A stretch of DNA of 64,000 nucleotides from Nocardioides panacisoli (GTDB lineage Bacteria; Actinomycetota; Actinomycetes; Propionibacteriales; Nocardioidaceae). A program made the translations under genes and the position numbers. Under the pieces are notes generated by a model. The model was not told the DNA's origin and ran no database searches. It saw nothing but the letters and a program-made list of their open reading frames with translations. This document shows, one piece after another, positions 46,815 to 54,812 of this stretch (its first letter is position 1; every line of letters begins with the position of its first letter). The DNA lies in NCBI RefSeq assembly GCF_019448235.1, contig NZ_CP080409.1, forward strand, positions 2,914,001-2,978,000, in the 5' to 3' direction.

Positions 46815-47810
46815 GTGTTCAGCGCGGTGGATCGGTCGAAGGCCCGACGGGCCGCTGCCGTGACCCTGTGGCTGCTGGTGACGGCGGCCGCGGCCGCGGC
46901 GATGGTCGCGGCGATGGTGCCGGTGGGCCCCGACTGGCTCGGCGCCGCGGGATCCGTCGGCGTGGCGACGACCTTCACCTGGGGGCTCGCCAGCCGCACC
47001 GGGGGCCGGCCGATCGTGTTCGGGGCCCTGGCCTGTGCGATGGCGGCGTCCGCCGCCTGGGTCGGGCCGGACCAGCTGCGCACCGGGGGCGCGGTGCTGA
47101 TCGCCGCGGTGTCCGCCGTCTTCGCGGTGATGGTGACCGTGCCGACAAAGGGCTTCCTCGGCGCCGTCCGCGAGTGCGTCATCGCGTTGGTCATCTCCGC
47201 CATCGGCGCCCTGGCCGTGGTCGGGCTGGAGCCCACGATCCGTGTCGCGCGCTTCGAGTACGGCGCCGCCGGGCTCGCGCTGGTCGGCATCTTCATCCTC
47301 GTCAGCCGCCTCGGGGCCGGCCTGCACGGCCTCGGTCGGCGCGGCCTGATCATCGTGATCGTGGGCGCCGCGGTGCTCGCCGTCGGGCTGCTCTACGCCG
47401 AGCTGCTGCGCACCTACTCCACGACGATGGTCGTGGACACGCTGCTGTCCTGGGTCAGCTGGAGCCGCGAGGAGCTCGGTGCCTTCCCGCGGCCGATGGC
47501 GGCCGCACTCGGGTTCCCGGCGCTGGCCTACGGCGTCCACATGCGGGCCCGCCGCCGGCAGGGCTGGTGGGTGTGCGCCTTCGGTGTGGCCGGCACGGTC
47601 TCGGTCGCCACCGTGCTCGCGAACCCCTCCACGGCCCTGCAGGAGGCCGGCCTGTCGGTCGTCTACGGCCTGGTCGTCGGCCTGGTCATCGGCTTCCTGC
47701 TGATCCGCCTCGACCTGGCCCTGACCGGCTCCCGCGGCAAGCGCAGCCGGGAGGCCGAGCGCGACGCCGCCGTCCGCCCCGAGCCCGCCCGCACCGCTCC
47801 GCTCCTGTAG
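46815..47810 (+). CDS. Polytopic membrane protein of unknown function
   Basis: 331 residues with about nine hydrophobic helices and a charged C-terminal tail (RGKRSREAERDAAV). No motif recognised. TAGGCT (46802-46807), overlapping the previous stop codon, lies 7 nt before the GTG, so it has its own leaderless promoter despite being 10 bp after the nitrilase gene. Confidence 0.75.
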   Translation: MFSAVDRSKARRAAAVTLWLLVTAAAAAAMVAAMVPVGPDWLGAAGSVGVATTFTWGLASRTGGRPIVFGALACAMAASAAWVGPDQLRTGGAVLIAAVSAVFAVMVTVPTKGFLGAVRECVIALVISAIGALAVVGLEPTIRVARFEYGAAGLALVGIFILVSRLGAGLHGLGRRGLIIVIVGAAVLAVGLLYAELLRTYSTTMVVDTLLSWVSWSREELGAFPRPMAAALGFPALAYGVHMRARRRQGWWVCAFGVAGTVSVATVLANPSTALQEAGLSVVYGLVVGLVIGFLLIRLDLALTGSRGKRSREAERDAAVRPEPARTAPLL

Positions 47811-47815
47811 CCGTC

Positions 47816-47894
47816 GAGTGCTCACTTCCCCCGGTTGAGTGCTCACTTCTTGGCCGGCGAGTGCTCACTTCCTTGCGGTCGAGTGGGCGGTTCC
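47816..47894. repeat. Tandem repeat of 21-22 bp
   Basis: GAGTGCTCACTTC(C/T) at 47816-47829, 47837-47850 and 47859-47872, then a diverged copy at 47881-47894. Periods are 21, 22 and 22 bp. GAGTGCTCACTT contains the 8-bp palindrome GTGCTCAC flanks imperfectly. The array is in the 171-bp gap between a membrane protein and the biotin carrier; no gene is in the gap. Confidence 0.85.
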
Positions 47895-47981
47895 CGACGC
47901 TCGGGAAGGCCCACCGGCCCCACGGCGTACGCCGCCACGCCGCGACTTCGGGTACCCGGCGGTAATGGCTAGGTTCGACCC

Positions 47982-48212
47982 ATGGCCCGCACCCGCATCA
48001 CGCAGATCGCCGCCGAGATGGTCGCCAACGTCATCGAGGTCGAGGTCGCCGAGGGCGCCCGCGTCGAGCCGGGTGACAGCGTGGTGCTGCTGGAGTCGAT
48101 GAAGATGGAGATCCCGGTGCTCACCGAGGTCGCCGGCGCCGTGCGGGCGATCAAGGTCTCCGCCGGCGACGTCGTCCAGGAGGGCGACGTCCTCGTCGAG
48201 ATCGAGGGCTGA
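47982..48212 (+). CDS. Stand-alone biotin/lipoyl carrier protein
   Basis: 76 residues forming a single biotinyl domain with acceptor lysine in LLESMKMEIPVL. It is like the mycobacterial TB7.3 protein. It may serve as a carrier for an acyl-CoA carboxylase lacking its own domain; the alpha subunit at 9972 already has one. TAGGTT (47970-47975) and 6 nt precede the ATG. Confidence 0.92.
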   Translation: MARTRITQIAAEMVANVIEVEVAEGARVEPGDSVVLLESMKMEIPVLTEVAGAVRAIKVSAGDVVQEGDVLVEIEG

Positions 48213-48248
48213 TCCCCGGCCCGACGCGGCCGTCAACCCGCTCGCTCG

Positions 48249-48336
48249 TGGCAGAGGGGGCGGGATTCGAACCCGCGGTGGGTCTCCCCACGACCGCTTT
48301 CAAGGCGGTTCCGATAGGCCACTCCGGCACCCCTCC
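48249..48336 (-). tRNA. tRNA-Ser (anticodon TGA)
   Basis: Acceptor GGAGGGG pairs with CCCCTCT (one G-T), anticodon loop CTTGAAA with TGA, long variable arm, and T loop TTCGAAT. The discriminator is G and CCA is encoded. 88 nt including CCA. Confidence 0.95.
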
Positions 48337-48427
48337 TCGTCCCGTCCGCGACGGGACACCGCCAGTGTAGGAGCCGGCACCGCCCACGCTTTGCCCGGTC
48401 GCCCCCGCCTTGTGTTCAATCGGTGCC

Positions 48428-48877
48428 ATGGACACCGCCTCGGCCACCCACCACCGCCTCGCCCCTGCCGTGGTCGCCCGTTTCGTCGGCGCCTACCTGG
48501 TGGTCTTCGCCGTCGTGGTTCTCGCCGCGACCGCGATCGCGTACGCCGCCGAGCTCAACCTGGACCTGCTCGTCCTGGTGCTGGTGATCGGCCTGCTGGG
48601 GCTCATCGGCATGTCGTGGTGGCTGCGGAGCCGGGTGGTCGTCGTACGACTGACCGCCGACGGCTATCGGGTCCGCATGGTGCGTGGCGTCGGTGTCGCC
48701 GAGGCCCGCTGGGCCGAGGTCGAGGACGCGGTCCCGACGACGCCGCACGGCATCGAGTGCGTGACGCTGCGGCTCAAGGACGGCCGTACGACGACCATCC
48801 CGGTCGCGCTGCTGGCGGCGGACAAGGACGACTTCGCCCGCGACGTACGGTCCCACCTGAGCCGCTCGCGGCGCTGA
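48428..48877 (+). CDS. PH-domain-like membrane protein
   Basis: 149 residues. Two membrane helices at about 20-40 and 46-65 (AYLVVFAVVVLAATAIAYAA, LLVLVLVIGLLGLIGM) are followed by a cytoplasmic beta domain resembling bacterial PH domains (VRLTADGYRVRMVRGVGVAEA, RWAEVEDAV). Function unknown. Confidence 0.72.
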   Translation: MDTASATHHRLAPAVVARFVGAYLVVFAVVVLAATAIAYAAELNLDLLVLVLVIGLLGLIGMSWWLRSRVVVVRLTADGYRVRMVRGVGVAEARWAEVEDAVPTTPHGIECVTLRLKDGRTTTIPVALLAADKDDFARDVRSHLSRSRR

Positions 48878-48964
48878 ACTCCGGTCCCGTCCTCGATCAG
48901 TGCGACGGGGGAGTGGGCCCGGATTCGGGGCTCGACGCAGCGGCCTTGTAGCCTGAAGCGCGCT

Positions 48965-49054
48965 GGAGGCGTCGCCTAGTCTGGTTTATGGCGCCCGCCT
49001 GCTAAGCGGGTTGAGGGTAATCCCCTCTCGCGGGTTCAAATCCCGCCGCCTCCG
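48965..49054 (+). tRNA. tRNA-Ser (anticodon GCT)
   Basis: Acceptor GGAGGCG pairs with CGCCTCC; anticodon loop contains GCT; long variable arm (GTTGAGGGTAATCCCCTCTC); T loop TTCAAAT; discriminator G. CCA not encoded. 90 nt. Confidence 0.95.
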
Positions 49055-49166
49055 CAGATCGCACGGCCCTCGGCGAGTCCGACTCGCCGGGGGTCGCTGC
49101 GGTGAGGGCCCGATTCGGCACCACGGTGTCGTCTCGGCTATCCTCGACCGGTCGCCACGGCGACGG

Positions 49167-49239
49167 GCGCCTGTAGCTCAACGGATAGAGCATCTGACTA
49201 CGGATCAGAAGGTTTGGGGTTCGAATCCCTACAGGCGCG
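49167..49239 (+). tRNA. tRNA-Arg (anticodon ACG)
   Basis: Acceptor GCGCCTG pairs with CAGGCGC; anticodon loop CTACGGA with ACG; T loop TTCGAAT; discriminator G. CCA not encoded. 73 nt. Its 3' end borders the apparent integrative element and is the likely attachment site. Confidence 0.95.
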
Positions 49240-49248
49240 CAGACCGAC

Positions 49249-49290
49249 GAAGCCGCAGGATCAGCCCGCTGACCTGCGGTTTCGTTGTTT
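49249..49290 (+). terminator. Intrinsic terminator after tRNA-Arg
   Basis: GAAGCCGCAGG pairs with CCTGCGGTTTC around an inner TCAG/CTGA pair and CCCG loop, then TTGTTTTCC. This is the only hairpin I saw in the window followed by a T-rich tract. Confidence 0.7.
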
Positions 49291-49348
49291 TCCCGCGACG
49301 TGCGGGCATAGCCGGTGCGAGTTCGTCTGGGGCCCCGATCCGGCCTGC

Positions 49349-49368
49349 GGGCACACTCTGGGCACACT
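49349..49368. repeat. Short direct repeats near the putative element end
   Basis: GGGCACACT occurs twice, 11 bp apart (49349-49357 and 49360-49368). Such GGCACACT repeats are frequent at attachment sites of actinobacterial tyrosine integrases and could be arm-type binding sites. The rest of 49240-49633 holds no gene. Confidence 0.45.
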
Positions 49369-49633
49369 TCGCGCGCGGCCACCTCGGCTGGAGGCCACCA
49401 ATGAGGGCCGATGGTGAGTTCCCTTGGCCCCGTTCCCGGCCCCCAGAGGGCGATGGTCGGTAGGCGCTTTGCGGCTGGGTGAGTGCGTGGGCTAGATCAC
49501 GCCAGCGGATCAATCGCGGCGGTATGAGCCATGTCGCCGAGCGCACCTCGCGGCGGGGGCGCGCGCCTGAAGCAGCGGCCAAGTCCCACGAAATGCGATC
49601 AGTGAGGGGAACCCGGAGTGCAAACTGGATCGC

Positions 49634-50452
49634 GTGTACTTCGCCTATATCGACGAGACGGGGATAGACGGAACCTCGCCCGTGACCGTTCTCGTGGGCA
49701 TCGTGGTCAACGAGGTTCGAGCAACCAAGAGCCGAGTTGACCTCGCTGAGATCCTGACGAGCCTCTCATCCGTTACGGACCCTCCGATGTCAGAGTTGAA
49801 GGCGCGAGATCTGATGCGAGGCAAGGGCGTGTGGCGTCGTGTTCCCGGCGAGACGCGCGCCAACGTGGTGACCAACATCTGCGGTTGGCTTAACGATCGA
49901 AGGCACACCCTCGCACTCGCGGCGATCGACAACGAGAAGTTCGCGGCCGACTGCATGGCACCCGCGGAGATTGGCACACCTTGGAAGGCTGGCGCGCTGC
50001 ACTTGGCGCTGCAGCTTCAGCGGGCGCACCAACCAAAGAAGCGAAACAAGGGCAACACCGTCCTTGTCTTCGACGACAACAAGGTCGAGGCTTCAAACTT
50101 CGTGGATCTTATGTATGACCCACCGGAGTGGACGGACGACTTCTACGGTCGGCCTGCGCGCTCCTTGCGAATGGACCAGATCGTCGACACTCCCTTCGTG
50201 GTCAAGTCGCATCACATCGGCCTCGTGCAACTCGCAGACCTGTTCGCCGCGATTTTCCGGCGCCAAGCGGAGCTTGGAGACTTCGGCGAGCCAGAGGCAT
50301 ACGCAGGTGAGACGGAGCGCGTAACTGAGTGGATTGAACAGTTGGGAGGTCGGCTCGTCGCAAGAGAGCATCGTCACCCAGCCCGTGGAGGATCAGACTG
50401 CGCTGCGTGGTTCCGACAGATGAGCCCCGCTTCGCTCATCTCGCCGGGCTAG
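49634..50452 (+). CDS. DUF3800 family protein
   Basis: 272 residues. The N-terminal motif YFAYIDETG, the central VFDDNKVE and the C-terminal HIGLVQLADLFAAIFRR are the conserved acidic and helical elements of DUF3800, a family with a predicted RNase H-like fold often carried on mobile islands. The acidic residues (Asp7, Glu8, and later Asp) could bind metal. Weak ribosome site; GTG start. Nuclease or defence function is inference. Confidence 0.82.
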   Translation: MYFAYIDETGIDGTSPVTVLVGIVVNEVRATKSRVDLAEILTSLSSVTDPPMSELKARDLMRGKGVWRRVPGETRANVVTNICGWLNDRRHTLALAAIDNEKFAADCMAPAEIGTPWKAGALHLALQLQRAHQPKKRNKGNTVLVFDDNKVEASNFVDLMYDPPEWTDDFYGRPARSLRMDQIVDTPFVVKSHHIGLVQLADLFAAIFRRQAELGDFGEPEAYAGETERVTEWIEQLGGRLVAREHRHPARGGSDCAAWFRQMSPASLISPG

Positions 50453-50643
50453 CTAGCCACAGGTGATCGCTCATCGGCAGATCTGCCCGCCGCGATGACA
50501 GGCGGCGGTATGAAGCGACCTGGTTAGGCGGTGCGATGACGTGGCCCGTGGCCACGCGGGACGAGTGCTACCTCTGCAGCCGCGACAGGACGTGAAGAAG
50601 CAGCAGCGAGAAGGGCTGCCGCGCAGGTCTCCCCGCGTGGACC

Positions 50644-51513
50644 CTAGCCGTCGCTCTTCGTGCGCGGCAGTGCGCTACTGAACCGCCTAACCGCGCCGTA
50701 TGACTGTCCGAAAGACTCCGACCAAGCGATCTCACCCGCGACACGTCCGCGTGCTTGTCCTAGCGCGTACAGGTCCCACCTGAAGCCGAACACGATGGCA
50801 GGTCTTGCATGCCAAGGGATTCGTGTGGTGTCACGCTGCACGCGAATGAGGCTTAGGAATCGGCCATAGTTCAGCCCCCACGAGAGCACATAGACATAAG
50901 GCAGGTTCACCAGCGGCAGCCAGACCAGCAAGGCCAACACCAGACCCTGAGTCGTCCAGTCGATCTCGGATCGTTCCTGCCAGATCACCACTAGGGTTGC
51001 GGCCAAGAACGCGAAGCCAGTCAGTGCGAGAAGGGTCTCGAGGCACGACGCGACTTGCTCCGCCCCCTCTCGTCGTTGAGCTACGATCTGTACGCCGATC
51101 GCCAGAGCCATGGTGGGCTGGATCACGAGTTCGATCCACAGCGGAAAGCTGACGATGCCGAACACGAATTCGATCAAGAGCGTGAGCGCAAAGGTCTGCT
51201 TCATCGCGGTGCGGAAGTAGTGCGGGTCGTCGTCCGCGCTGAGGGACTTAGAGACCGTGGCGAAGGCGCCGATCACTAGGAAGAGCACCGTCTCTTTCCA
51301 TAGGTCTTCCTCCCAGAGCCCCACTCGCGAGGCCAGCCAGACGAAGAACAGGGTGTATGCCCAGAAGGACACGATGACTGTGGAGATCGGCGGCTTCATC
51401 GCCTGTAGCGCGATCCTGCCGAGACTCATGAACGCGCTGGGCTTCTTGAACGCAAGGAACAACGCGAACCCGCTCAGCAAGACCAGACTGGCGAACTCGC
51501 AGGTCGAAAGCAT
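50644..51513 (-). CDS. Seven-helix membrane protein of the island
   Basis: 289 residues with about seven hydrophobic helices, for example VSFWAYTLFFVWLASRVG and LVLALLVWLPLVNLPYVYVLS. A charged loop after the third helix reads KSLSADDDPHYFRTA. No family recognised. The ATG is preceded by TAGGGT (51520-51525, minus strand) and 6 nt, so the chromosomal promoter style is used. Could be an effector or cargo protein; not determinable. Confidence 0.72.
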   Translation of the reverse strand: MLSTCEFASLVLLSGFALFLAFKKPSAFMSLGRIALQAMKPPISTVIVSFWAYTLFFVWLASRVGLWEEDLWKETVLFLVIGAFATVSKSLSADDDPHYFRTAMKQTFALTLLIEFVFGIVSFPLWIELVIQPTMALAIGVQIVAQRREGAEQVASCLETLLALTGFAFLAATLVVIWQERSEIDWTTQGLVLALLVWLPLVNLPYVYVLSWGLNYGRFLSLIRVQRDTTRIPWHARPAIVFGFRWDLYALGQARGRVAGEIAWSESFGQSYGAVRRFSSALPRTKSDG

Positions 51514-51704
51514 GGCCCGACCCTATGGAGCACCGCCACCGGCCGCAGGGTCATGCATGCCTTTGTGCTGTAACAGCGCCGAGGTGCGCAACTGCCGCAG
51601 GATCCTCGAGACTTTGGGACTCAGCCGTTTCGCGACTGTTGGAGTGGTGGTCACTAGCGGCGGTGTGACGCGGGTTATCTAGGCAGCTCACGCGGGAATC
51701 GTTG

Positions 51705-52418
51705 CTAGAGGGATCCGAGGTAGGTGCCTACGTCGAATGGATCGAGCGGAGCATCGTGTCGAACGTAGAGAGGGTGGTGCGGATGCCCGTCCATGGTTCG
51801 TGCACCGCGGCTCCACCACGTGCAGTTCGAAAGCTCGGGCAGCGCGACGATCTCGCTGAGCAGGCCAGCTAGGTACTGCCGCTTGCGGATGAGAGTGCCC
51901 CAGGCCGCCCACACTGGCAGGTCACGTCCAGCCACAAAAGCCGCGATCGAGCGCAGGTTCCACTGATGGAGTTGGGGGTCCATGGCCGGATGGATGTCTT
52001 CGGGGTCGGTCGCACGTTGAGGGTAGACGTTGAGCATCATGAAGCTGTCGTAGTCGCCGTACGCGGCGACACGTTCGACGGTTGTGACCGTTCGGTCCAA
52101 CGATTCGGGCGCGGCAGTGGAGGGGTTGATCCCGATGCAAACCAGCGGGCGGTGTCCCTCGGTTCCGAGCAAGGTGCGCGCGTCATTCTCAGGACTTGGT
52201 GTGTAGATCCACGTCTTGTTCGACACGCCCCAAGTTATCGCGAGGCATCTGGGCTCATCGGGGAACGGCGCGGAACGATCCGCCCAGTATTCGCGTGAGC
52301 CTTCGACGTCCTGCCGAAATTTCGGCGTTTCGGCCACGGGTGTGGGTGGGACCTCGAGTGCTCCGTAACACCGCAGGAGCTGCGCCCCAAGCCGTTCTCC
52401 CGTGCACACTGTTCGCAT
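51705..52418 (-). CDS. DUF1643-domain protein (start uncertain)
   Basis: About 237 residues if the ATG at 52418 is used. The DUF1643 core runs from LVCIGINPSTA through FMMLNVYPQRATDP to VWAAWGTL. Members are found in phages and islands; function unknown. The ATG lies within GCATGC, whose other strand supplies the start of the divergent gene. A GTG at 52409 is an alternative, and residues 1-30 are not conserved, so the true start may be further in. Confidence 0.75.
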   Translation of the reverse strand: MRTVCTGERLGAQLLRCYGALEVPPTPVAETPKFRQDVEGSREYWADRSAPFPDEPRCLAITWGVSNKTWIYTPSPENDARTLLGTEGHRPLVCIGINPSTAAPESLDRTVTTVERVAAYGDYDSFMMLNVYPQRATDPEDIHPAMDPQLHQWNLRSIAAFVAGRDLPVWAAWGTLIRKRQYLAGLLSEIVALPELSNCTWWSRGARTMDGHPHHPLYVRHDAPLDPFDVGTYLGSL

Positions 52419-52926
52419 GCAACAGGTCGGCAATGCGATTACGATCCTCGGCATCCTGGTCACGCTTGTTGCGTACTTCGGGCAGCACAGTGGAGTGTCG
52501 CTGGCCGATCTGGAGCCGAGCCTCATGGCTCGGTGGCGGCGGGCTCGCGGGTGGGCACGGCGAAGGCTGGGCCGTGGAAAGGCCAACACGATCAACCTCA
52601 ACGCGGCGATCGAGATCTCCTCAGCCATGTCGGCAAAGCTCTCGGTCTGGAGTCCGATCCAGCCCGGCGACGACATAGCCGTACGGGCCGACAAACTGGA
52701 GCGGAACCTCGACCAGCTCCGTGATGACTTCCACGAGACCCGCACGGAGCATGACGCTCGAGTCCGCGAGCTTGAACAGCGGCTGACGGGTCAGATCAGC
52801 GACCTAGATAAGTTGGTGGCCAACAGACACGAGGAGAGCCGTCACGCCGCGACCACAGCGATGAAGTGGGAGGTCCGGGGTCTCCTCCTCACGCTAGTAG
52901 GCGCGGGCCTGAGCATCCTCGGGTGA
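52417..52926 (+). CDS. Membrane protein with central coiled coil
   Basis: 169 residues from the ATG at 52417 (a GTG at 52402 is possible). A membrane helix lies near each end (ITILGILVTLVAYFG and GLLLTLVGAGLSILG). Between them is a charged segment with a predicted coiled coil (ERNLDQLRDDFHETRTEHDA, VRELEQRL). The shape suggests an oligomeric membrane protein. No family recognised. Divergent from the DUF1643 gene. Confidence 0.65.
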   Translation: MQQVGNAITILGILVTLVAYFGQHSGVSLADLEPSLMARWRRARGWARRRLGRGKANTINLNAAIEISSAMSAKLSVWSPIQPGDDIAVRADKLERNLDQLRDDFHETRTEHDARVRELEQRLTGQISDLDKLVANRHEESRHAATTAMKWEVRGLLLTLVGAGLSILG

Positions 52927-53010
52927 GAGGCCTCACGCGCAGATCCACCTTGGCGGCTTATCCCCGCGCCATAGTGGCCGATGTGCCCCCCTTGGCGCGC
53001 GTCATGGTGG

Positions 53011-54456
53011 TCAGCGGCCGTCGGTGTGGGCGCTGAGTAGCCCGACTTCGTTGGTGTAGGTGGTGGCTGAGCGGCCGGCGTAGTAGTCGCGGGCGACGTT
53101 GATGCTGTGGCCGGCCCATTCGGCGGCGAGGTAGGTGGGAATGCCTTTCTCGAGCCACCAGGTCACCGCGGCCTTGCGAAGCGTCTTGGGGGCCATCGCA
53201 GCCAACTCGTGCTTGGGAGTGCCGGCGAACACCTTCTCGCAGGCCGGGCGCCAGTAGACGTGCTTGAGGTTGCCCCAGTCGAGGTGGCCGCGGCCGGTGG
53301 GGCTGAGCCAGGTGCGTTCGGGGGAGTGGTAGCCGCGCTCGAGATGCTCGCGCAGCGCGTCCGCGACGGCGGGGATGGCCGGGACGGTGCGGGTCTCGCC
53401 TTCTTCGCGGTGCTTGGGTGGTCGGTTGCGGCGGCCGGCGAGGTTGGTCTCGGTGTCGTAGACGCTGGCTTCGGTCTCGGCGAAGGTGACCAGGGTGGGG
53501 GTGTCGAAGGTGATCCAGTCGGGGCGGTGGGCGACGAGTTCGCCGGGGCGTGGGCCGAGGGTGCCGGCGGCGAGGATGAGGCTGCGGTACCGGTCACCGG
53601 TCGGGCGCCCGTCGACGATGGGCCCGAGGGTGGCGATGGCGTCGGCGAGGTCGAAGATGTCCTCGATCGAGGGCAGCAGCCGGCTGGTGGCGCGCTTGGC
53701 GCGTGCGGCGGGGGCGAGGGCAGCGACGCCGGCGAGTGGATCGCGGTGGGTGTGGCCGCTGGAGGCGGCGGCCTTGATGATCATGGCAAGGGTGACGTAG
53801 AAGGCGCGCACGGTGGCCGGGGATGCCTGCTCGACCGGAAGGGTGATGTCGTGGGCGCCGGCCGCGAGCGCGTCGGTGAGGTGGCGCTGGTTGGCCGCGG
53901 CGGTACGGCGGTTGATGGAGCGGCGTGCGATGACGGCACGGCGCAGGTCGTCGGGGGTGAGGTCGGCGAGCAGGATGGAGTCCCCGGGCCGGGCGCCGGA
54001 CCGGCGGTCGCAGCGGGGGTCGGTTTCGGGGTAGACCAGCAGGTCGCAGGCCGTGCGCATGTTGTTGCGGTGCCCGAGCATGTTCTTGTCCCCGAAGGTG
54101 GGCGCCATGATGGGCCACCACACCTGCTCGCAGTAGGCCGCGAAGCTCAACCCACCCGTGCGGCCGGCCGACGGCGACCGACCGGTTGCGGCGTGCGCGC
54201 TGTCGGCACTGTCGGTGGGCGCGCCGGTGGGGTCGATGGGCCAGCCGCGTTCGTCGGCGTCCCAGCCCATGAGCTGGGCCCGGCGGAGCTGGTCGTGGAA
54301 GGTTCGGGCGTAGCCCTTGGCGGTGAAGGTGCGCTTCTTGGCTACGCCGTTCACGCGCCACCGCAGGAACCATCGGGTCGCGGCCTTGTCGTTCGCTGCG
54401 ACCGTGTGTCCGGCGCTGGTGCGGCCCTGGAGGCCGTAGACGCCCCAGGTGGTCAT
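53011..54456 (-). CDS. Tyrosine recombinase/integrase
   Basis: 481 residues. The N-terminal AP2-like/SAM-like part (RWRVNGVAKKRTFTAKGYA) precedes the catalytic domain. Catalytic Arg I is in LGPRPGEL. Box II has PKTLRKAAVTWWLE, where Lys replaces the usual His of HxxR. Then EWAGHSINVARDYYAG gives the His and nucleophilic Tyr. It would integrate and excise the element at a tRNA. It overlaps the excisionase-like gene by 4 bp. Confidence 0.92.
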   Translation of the reverse strand: MTTWGVYGLQGRTSAGHTVAANDKAATRWFLRWRVNGVAKKRTFTAKGYARTFHDQLRRAQLMGWDADERGWPIDPTGAPTDSADSAHAATGRSPSAGRTGGLSFAAYCEQVWWPIMAPTFGDKNMLGHRNNMRTACDLLVYPETDPRCDRRSGARPGDSILLADLTPDDLRRAVIARRSINRRTAAANQRHLTDALAAGAHDITLPVEQASPATVRAFYVTLAMIIKAAASSGHTHRDPLAGVAALAPAARAKRATSRLLPSIEDIFDLADAIATLGPIVDGRPTGDRYRSLILAAGTLGPRPGELVAHRPDWITFDTPTLVTFAETEASVYDTETNLAGRRNRPPKHREEGETRTVPAIPAVADALREHLERGYHSPERTWLSPTGRGHLDWGNLKHVYWRPACEKVFAGTPKHELAAMAPKTLRKAAVTWWLEKGIPTYLAAEWAGHSINVARDYYAGRSATTYTNEVGLLSAHTDGR

Positions 54457-54812
54457 CGCAGTTCCTTCTCACGCAGGTAGCTGCGTACGTCCTCGGGGCG
54501 GAACCGGAGCTGGCCGTTGACGCGGATCATGGTCGGCAACAGCCCGGTGCCGGGGCCGCGGGCTGCCCACTTGCGCACCGTGCTCTCGCTGACACCGAGC
54601 CACACCGAGAGGACCCGCAGCCCGATGAGGGGTTCCTCGGGACACTGGCTGGCGGTGACACCGTCTCCGGTCTCGGGGGTGGGAGGGTCGGTCCGTGCGG
54701 ACCGTGGCTCGCGCCCGGAGGGGCGTCCGCCTGGATGGGCGGTCAAGTGCCGCGGACCGGTGTGGCTCTCGGTGGTGTTGGCAGGGGCATGGGAAGCGTG
54801 GGAAATCTCCAT
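54453..54812 (-). CDS. Excisionase-like helix-turn-helix protein
   Basis: 119 residues. The first 55 are Pro/Gly/Thr-rich; the last 55 form a MerR/excisionase-type winged helix: GLRVLSVWLGVSESTVRKWA, then LPTMIRVNGQLRFRPEDV. Coupled to the integrase by an ATGA-type overlap. The long N-terminus is atypical, and an internal start nearer the helix-turn-helix is possible. GAAGGGG precedes the ATG. Confidence 0.85.
   Translation of the reverse strand: MEISHASHAPANTTESHTGPRHLTAHPGGRPSGREPRSARTDPPTPETGDGVTASQCPEEPLIGLRVLSVWLGVSESTVRKWAARGPGTGLLPTMIRVNGQLRFRPEDVRSYLREKELR

Noticed and set aside
47816..47894. CRISPR array
   Set aside because: The 21-22-bp period leaves spacers of about 8 bp, far too short, and no cas genes are present.
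49002..49382. Minus-strand frame across the tRNA-Ser(GCT) and tRNA-Arg genes
   Set aside because: It reads through two tRNAs and gives the PVGIRTPNLLIRSQ-type peptide that is a common false prediction over tRNA genes.
49240..49633. Second copy of the tRNA-Arg 3' end as attachment repeat within the island
   Set aside because: I searched by eye through 56.1 kb for TTCGAATCCC-like sequence and saw none, so no attR is called.
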